A stretch of DNA of 64,000 nt from Stenotrophomonas sp. SAM-B (GTDB lineage Bacteria; Pseudomonadota; Gammaproteobacteria; Xanthomonadales; Xanthomonadaceae): NCBI RefSeq assembly GCF_013387485.1, contig NZ_JABBXB010000002.1:506405-570404 (forward strand), given 5' to 3'. The notes beneath the pieces are model-generated. The model worked only from the letters and a program-made list of their open reading frames with translations, was not told the DNA's origin and did not search any database. The translations under genes and the position numbers were made by a program. Below, one piece after another: positions 60,275-64,000 of this stretch; the first letter of the stretch is position 1; the number at the start of each line of letters is the position of its first letter.

Positions 60275-61231
60275 CTAAGCACCATCACCAAATCGCCTCC
60301 AGCCGACAACCTCGTCTATCCGCTGATCAACCGCTGCCTTTGCAGCGTTAGCATTTATCAGTGGCCAGATCGTCCCGCTGTTGACCCGCTCTCCGGCTAC
60401 GAACGATGCCCACGCGTCGGAATACATCTTCCACTTAGCCTGTGAGTCGTTGAACGCTGCGAGCTCGGAGGCGTCGAGGCGTTGCCTGACTCCTTCAATC
60501 GCTTCGCCTAGCCGCGCTTCGGCCTCAGAAAGTGACTGCCCGGCGACGATGTTCATCTCAGTCTGCGTCAGAGGCGCGCCGGGGTGAAGCGTTTCAGAGA
60601 TGAGCTCATCAGTTGCTCTCAAGAACGCCACGCAACTTTGAAAACAACGCTCAACCTCCTCCGCTTTAATCTCATATGCTGAGGCAATCTCGTGACAGAT
60701 GATGTGCCTTAGCTCGAAGGTCCTCGCCACATCGGCGAAGACCTGGTCGGGGTTCGCGAGGACGGGACTAGGCGGCTCTCCCAACACTTCGTGACCCCAA
60801 CGATCTATAGTCGTGCGGAGTGCCTGTAAAAATGCCGTTCCGATCAAACTCGTTATCGCATTTTCGATGTGATCGAGACGACTCAGCGGAACGCCATGGG
60901 CAACAAGCTCTCCAACGGTGAGCGCTTTGCCGTGCACCGCCCTGAGTATGGAGAAATCAAGCTTCATGGACGAAGCTGGCTTCTCCGCGTTGCTGAGGTA
61001 TGGATCGCCCGCATCAATGAGGTCTTTGATCGCCATCCGAAAGTACCCTTCGATGCACGCGATGAGCGCGACAGGAAAGTATCGGGTCAGCTCGCTCTGC
61101 GACTTGTCATGCCTCTCGAATGCATGCTCTAGCGCAAAGAGCCGCATCGGAAGTTCTGACATGGCTGAGCCACAGCGCCGACGCTGGCGAACTTCGGCAA
61201 TTTCTTGGATGATGTCTCGTGTGCGGCTCAT
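60275..61231 (-). CDS. HEPN-like protein with LprI-like C-terminal domain
   Basis: 318 residues. The N-terminal ~210 residues are helical and contain RHIICHEIA, an RX4H motif as in HEPN ribonucleases. RYFPVALIACIEGYFRMAIK, near 50, is typical of such helical proteins. The last ~95 residues (LSEAEARLGEAIEGVRQRLD, then NDSQAKWKMYSDAWASFVAG) resemble the LprI/DUF1311 domain, usually seen in secreted lysozyme inhibitors, although no signal peptide is present here. Its ATG overlaps the stop of a 41-aa ORF upstream. RNA cleavage in phage defence is inferred. Confidence 0.6.
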   Translation of the reverse strand: MSRTRDIIQEIAEVRQRRRCGSAMSELPMRLFALEHAFERHDKSQSELTRYFPVALIACIEGYFRMAIKDLIDAGDPYLSNAEKPASSMKLDFSILRAVHGKALTVGELVAHGVPLSRLDHIENAITSLIGTAFLQALRTTIDRWGHEVLGEPPSPVLANPDQVFADVARTFELRHIICHEIASAYEIKAEEVERCFQSCVAFLRATDELISETLHPGAPLTQTEMNIVAGQSLSEAEARLGEAIEGVRQRLDASELAAFNDSQAKWKMYSDAWASFVAGERVNSGTIWPLINANAAKAAVDQRIDEVVGWRRFGDGA

Positions 61232-61353
61232 GGTTCCAATAATTCTAAAGTCCGAGCAATAGTCGTAGTCAGATTGGCGGCCACCACCTCCGCGCGCGTG
61301 CTGCAGTGCTCTACAGATCCATCAGTCTGACGAACTGAATACTTCGTCGCCAT
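61228..61353 (-). CDS. 41-aa ORF upstream of the HEPN-like gene
   Basis: An ATG at 61353 with a textbook AAGGAG site seven bases upstream opens a 41-codon frame beginning MATKYSVRQTDGSVEHCSTR and ending LELLEP. Its TGA overlaps the HEPN gene start (ATGA). The strong site and overlap indicate a real small protein that is co-translated with the HEPN-like gene. It could be a small antitoxin, regulator or leader; no family was recognised. Confidence 0.6.
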   Translation of the reverse strand: MATKYSVRQTDGSVEHCSTRAEVVAANLTTTIARTLELLEP

Positions 61354-61449
61354 AACTACTCCTTGTGGACCCTTGGGCCATTGGAGCATGGTGGCCGCTT
61401 TGGACTTCAGGCGTCAACAGCTAGATCAAGCGTCGCAGGGCTAAGGTCC

Positions 61450-61517
61450 AATGTCAGCTTTGGGTCGGATGCTGCCTCGGTGTACTTGGGACCGCTACCG
61501 GCCAGAAGCGGACAATT
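61450..61517. repeat. Imperfect palindromic repeat element
   Basis: AATGTCAGCTTTGGGTCGG at 61450-61468 and GAAGCGGACAATT at 61505-61517 form an imperfect inverted repeat of about 68 bp. A related GTCCGCTTTGGGTCGG copy lies at 62717-62732, and AATGTCCGCTT at 59110-59120. The element looks like a dispersed intergenic repeat, present around the island genes only. The rest of the 61354-61621 gap holds nothing recognised. Confidence 0.45.
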
Positions 61518-61621
61518 CAGCTGCAACCTCCTCGCGCTTGGGAAGCGTACTCATGGCGAGCTGCTCTCCGTCACTGCTAGATCCAGTCGGCGTCCGCAGC
61601 GAAACTTCGCAGTGAACGTCT

Positions 61622-62617
61622 TCAGTCGCCCACGTGCTCCATTAGCCCGTTTCCAAGTATTTCGATGAGCCTGACGAATTCGAGAACGTCACCCTCTCGA
61701 ACGAGAATCTTCTGTCCAACAACATATCGATGATCTTGGCTCCGCTCGATATATTCAGCATCAACGATCCCCTGTTGATGCGCCAGCAGATGTCGCTGCT
61801 GATAGAAGATCCGGAGCTTCGCTACTGACACCTCATCAGTCAATTGGTCGTAGCTCTGACCAATCTCGGACTTCCAGAGCTCCGATCCAACATCTAGGTT
61901 CTGGAAAGAATTTCTCTTTGCCTGTTTTCCTGTACGCAGCAAATAGAGCTGCTCAGAAAGTCGCTGAAAGGAGGTAACCGCATCGAGCACTCCTTTTTCG
62001 ATGAGCGACTGTGTCACGACTTCAGCCTCATCGATACCGATCGAGCCCACCAAGGTGCCGCGAAGCCCTACGGCAGATCGGATCGAGCCTAGGGTCTGGA
62101 AGAATGTGTGCTTTGCCGAGTTTTTTCCGCAGCTCGGACAAAAGTACGCGGCGCCAATGTAGGAGTACCTGCATTCGCAGCCTTCACATACCGCCCGCAA
62201 CCGCATAGGTTCTGCTGATGCGATGGGGAGCAGAACCGCATCGCGCCCCCCCCTGGCTTCAAGAGTGATGCGAAGGAATGAGTTTGGACTCTGCCTTCTT
62301 TTCGACTCGCTCGCATCCTCCCGGATGGCCCTGTTCAAACAATTGACCACGGTGCCAAGTGCGAATTCGCGAGCTGCCTCTACCTGCGCTATAGTGAACC
62401 ATGATTTCGCCGGGGCTGCATGTCGACAAGCGGGGCAGAAGACCTCCTCGTCGCGGACGATGTTCTTCCAGTCCTCATTGTGAACTTTGAATTGGAAGAG
62501 GCACCCAGGTGAGGGACATTCCTTGTCCCAGTAACCTTCAGCATCGCTTTCTAACGGCACCGATACTTGTTGCAGTTGAGCCAGTCGCTCCAGCTCCTTC
62601 TTCATATGTTCGAACAC
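61622..62617 (-). CDS. Zinc-ribbon protein with RX4H (HEPN-like) C-terminus
   Basis: 331 residues from GTG 62617, preceded by AAGGGGG. Cys pairs CPSPGC and CPAC in the first 65 residues, and CEGCEC with CPSCG near 145-165, form two probable zinc ribbons. The C-terminal helical part contains QRHLLAHQQG (an RX4H motif) and EGDVLEFVRLIEIL. The arrangement recalls HEPN-domain proteins of defence islands that sense aberrant nucleic acid or protein, but the function is unknown. It is in the same direction as the HEPN-LprI gene, 270 bp upstream. Confidence 0.6.
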   Translation of the reverse strand: MFEHMKKELERLAQLQQVSVPLESDAEGYWDKECPSPGCLFQFKVHNEDWKNIVRDEEVFCPACRHAAPAKSWFTIAQVEAAREFALGTVVNCLNRAIREDASESKRRQSPNSFLRITLEARGGRDAVLLPIASAEPMRLRAVCEGCECRYSYIGAAYFCPSCGKNSAKHTFFQTLGSIRSAVGLRGTLVGSIGIDEAEVVTQSLIEKGVLDAVTSFQRLSEQLYLLRTGKQAKRNSFQNLDVGSELWKSEIGQSYDQLTDEVSVAKLRIFYQQRHLLAHQQGIVDAEYIERSQDHRYVVGQKILVREGDVLEFVRLIEILGNGLMEHVGD

Positions 62618-63025
62618 GACGTCCCCCTTTTATTTGAATCAAGGGTGGCCCTGATTGAATTCGATATCAAGGCTTCCCTTCAGCGCCCCGATCGCGCGCT
62701 CGGGGCAACATCGTACGTCCGCTTTGGGTCGGCAGCTGCCCTCCCCTACCCCCGATAAACATCCCTAATCAACTGCGCCAAGCGCCCATCCTCTCTCTCG
62801 GCTACAAGCGGCCGTTCACATCTTGGGAATTGAGCTGGCCCACGAAGCGGCTCGGCTTGAACGAGTTCTGGTACCCAGTGATGTGCGCCTCCTCGCCTGC
62901 ATAGTAGGTATTCAGCCCGATTGCGATACCGCGCTGACCGATGGCGAGCAGAGCTTGTGCCGAAATCGATATGCCGTCATTGCTGTTGCCCAGGAAAAGG
63001 CCGCAGAACAAATCAGGCGGGAACC
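62618..63025. other. Gene-poor stretch with repeat copies
   Basis: GTCCGCTTTGGGTCGG at 62717-62732 and CCCTACCCCCGATAAA from 62743 resemble sequences at 61450 and at 59071-59097. A minus-strand frame from 63113 to 62802 encodes coding-like text (AIGLNTYYAGEEAHITGYQN) but has no convincing start; it could be a gene remnant. Confidence 0.4.
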
Positions 63026-63031
63026 GTGCCA

Positions 63032-63370
63032 ATGACTCCCAACAAAGCGAAACCAACGTACAGGCAAGTCTTCCAGACCTTGGGGATGCTGGCCGGGTCG
63101 CCGATTCCGCCAACGGCTGCCGGGGCCTGCAGTGGCACCCCGGCGCCAGAGCCCGCGCCCGCGCCCTCGCCCAACGTCACTTCACCCAAGAAATATACGA
63201 TCGATGAGCTGAGGCTGGAGTTGCCGCGAAACTGGTCCGGGAACTGGGTCGGCTTCGACGACGAAACCAACAACCGCTACGCGCGTTTCGAGGCGGACTT
63301 GGAGCGGCCTGGGCAGCTGGAACTGGAAGTGCGGGTGGATGAAACGCGGCTGAGGCAGGGATTCGCCTGA
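63032..63370 (+). CDS. Hypothetical protein
   Basis: 112 residues from ATG 63032 (GTG 63026 also possible). A Pro/Ala-rich stretch (PAPEPAPAPSPNV) separates a short N-terminal part from a charged C-terminal half (YTIDELRLELPRNWSGNWVG). The C-terminal half has the GC-rich codon third positions of the genome core, while the start is uncertain. No family was recognised. Convergent with the next gene. Confidence 0.45.
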   Translation: MTPNKAKPTYRQVFQTLGMLAGSPIPPTAAGACSGTPAPEPAPAPSPNVTSPKKYTIDELRLELPRNWSGNWVGFDDETNNRYARFEADLERPGQLELEVRVDETRLRQGFA

Positions 63371-63388
63371 TGCTGGAATCGATGACCT

Positions 63389-63673
63389 TTACCCTTTGAC
63401 CCGGGATCCCCAGGTGGCGGAGTTCCTCGGATAGACAGGAATCGGCTGGTCCGCACTCCGGTCGTAAGACGTGGCCACCGTGCCGGCACTTGATTGATAA
63501 GACTGCGTCAAGATCGTTGCAGTCGCATCCGTCTCTTCGTAGAGCGCTCGATCGATGCGCAGAAGGGCCTTCGCAGCGTTGATCGCGGCACGCCGCTGTA
63601 TGTTGCCTAGCACCCCACCGACGCGGTACCTGCCCGCCGCATGGTGCGGGACCGCGTCTCCGTGTTTCCCCAC
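63389..63673 (-). CDS. Hypothetical protein
   Basis: About 94 residues from a GTG at 63673, nine bases after the stop of the upstream partial gene. The reading AAINAAKALLRIDRALYEET and YDRSADQPIPVYPRNSATW is coding-like with sensible codon third positions. No ribosome-binding site is clear and no family was recognised; it could be a gene remnant. Confidence 0.42.
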   Translation of the reverse strand: MGKHGDAVPHHAAGRYRVGGVLGNIQRRAAINAAKALLRIDRALYEETDATATILTQSYQSSAGTVATSYDRSADQPIPVYPRNSATWGSRVKG

Positions 63674-63681
63674 GTGAAGAA

Positions 63682-64000
63682 CTAGATGCCTTCGCTGATC
63701 GAGGTGACGGGGTTGCTCTGCACGGGACCATCGCCCGTCGCAAAATCGGCGCGGATGACACCGAGCCCACTGGCGCACCAATAGTCCACGCGCGCGTCAT
63801 CTACCGACACCTGCAGATGGCACGTATGTTCGAAGGTGCGTGGCCCAGCGGCAAGGGGCAGTTCGATGGTCGCGAAACCGACGAACGTGATCGTCGCATC
63901 GAACGGCAGCAGGCGCTGTGCGAGGCGCATGCCAGTGGACTGGACCTTGGTGCCGCGGGCCACGTGGTCTGGGTAGGGCTCCGCATCTGGAATCCGGACC
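63682..64000 (-). CDS. Hypothetical protein, C-terminal part (5' end beyond window)
   Basis: The frame is open from the window edge to the TAG at 63682, about 105 residues. The text LLPFDATITFVGFATIELPL, then TCHLQVSVDDARVDYWCASG and LGVIRADF, reads as beta-strand-rich. It resembles the C-terminal part of exported proteins that measure or modify conjugates, but no family can be named. It is upstream of the small gene at 63389. Confidence 0.5.
   Translation of the reverse strand, partial: VRIPDAEPYPDHVARGTKVQSTGMRLAQRLLPFDATITFVGFATIELPLAAGPRTFEHTCHLQVSVDDARVDYWCASGLGVIRADFATGDGPVQSNPVTSISEGI

Noticed and set aside
55764-62760. Search for a second dif copy that would close an integrated element
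   Set aside because: No second CGCATAA-TGTATA-like site was found, so element boundaries cannot be assigned from this window.
63177-63800. A 207-codon minus-strand frame
   Set aside because: Low-complexity Arg/Ser/Pro-rich translation that overlaps three better supported frames.

Overview
The window is high-GC Gammaproteobacterial DNA of the Xanthomonadaceae (Lysobacteraceae) type, near Stenotrophomonas, Xanthomonas or Pseudoxanthomonas. The main reasons are a xylan/xylose utilisation locus built around a TonB-dependent receptor, a TGGTAGCGCTA-type operator matching the described Xanthomonas xyl-box, tight ATGA-overlap operons, and a dif-like site with a Xanthomonadaceae-type left arm. Genus is inference. 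No rRNA, tRNA or CRISPR array was seen.

Left part (1-24231). A divergent tautomerase/DUF4865 pair and its LysR regulator open the window. From 1790 to 15719 lies what reads as one catabolic locus for polyhydroxybutyrate or 3-hydroxybutyrate oligomers: a secreted PHB-depolymerase-type esterase, a TonB-dependent receptor, a 3HB-oligomer hydrolase, a GntP-family permease, an acyl-CoA ligase, a MaoC-type hydratase and an alpha/beta hydrolase. In their midst is a CrbS/CrbR-like two-component pair (solute-symporter/hybrid histidine kinase plus LuxR-type response regulator). Palindromes with a CCTAGG core lie in both divergent promoter regions of the locus and are candidate operators. Next come a beta-lactamase-fold lipoprotein, an RcnB-like protein, small membrane proteins, a LysR-controlled set (secreted hydrolase, MFS, carboxymuconolactone-decarboxylase-like, ABM monooxygenase-like) and a GNAT acetyltransferase.

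Middle part (24256-52150). This is a xylan/glucuronoxylan utilisation locus. It holds a LacI repressor, a TonB receptor, a SapC/cupin/tryptophan-halogenase-like trio, xylB, xylA, a sugar-porter MFS and a GH3 lipoprotein. A second, closely similar LacI regulator follows, then an overlapping operon of GH67 alpha-glucuronidase, SGNH acetylesterase, GH43, GH3 with PA14, an MFS transporter fused in frame to a GH43 enzyme, and aldose 1-epimerase. Xyl-boxes precede the receptor and xylB. No endo-xylanase (GH10/GH11) is present in the window. The expected flow is import of decorated xylo-oligosaccharides through the outer membrane, removal of glucuronosyl, acetyl and arabinosyl side groups, cleavage to xylose, then XylA and XylB into the pentose phosphate pathway.

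Right part (52151-64000). This is a lower-GC accessory island of mostly unrecognised genes. It carries decay marks: a DUF1254/DUF1214 C-terminal remnant, a dif-like Xer site, a tyrosine integrase broken at both ends, and a 103-bp MITE with 4-bp target duplications. Its most interesting content is an overlapping operon of two class III nucleotide cyclases and a PycTM (DUF5706-type) membrane effector. That makes it a Pycsar-like anti-phage system with an unusual second cyclase. Nearby are several HEPN-like proteins (DUF4145; an RX4H protein with an LprI-like tail and an overlapping 41-aa leader ORF; a zinc-ribbon RX4H protein), which suggests a defence island.
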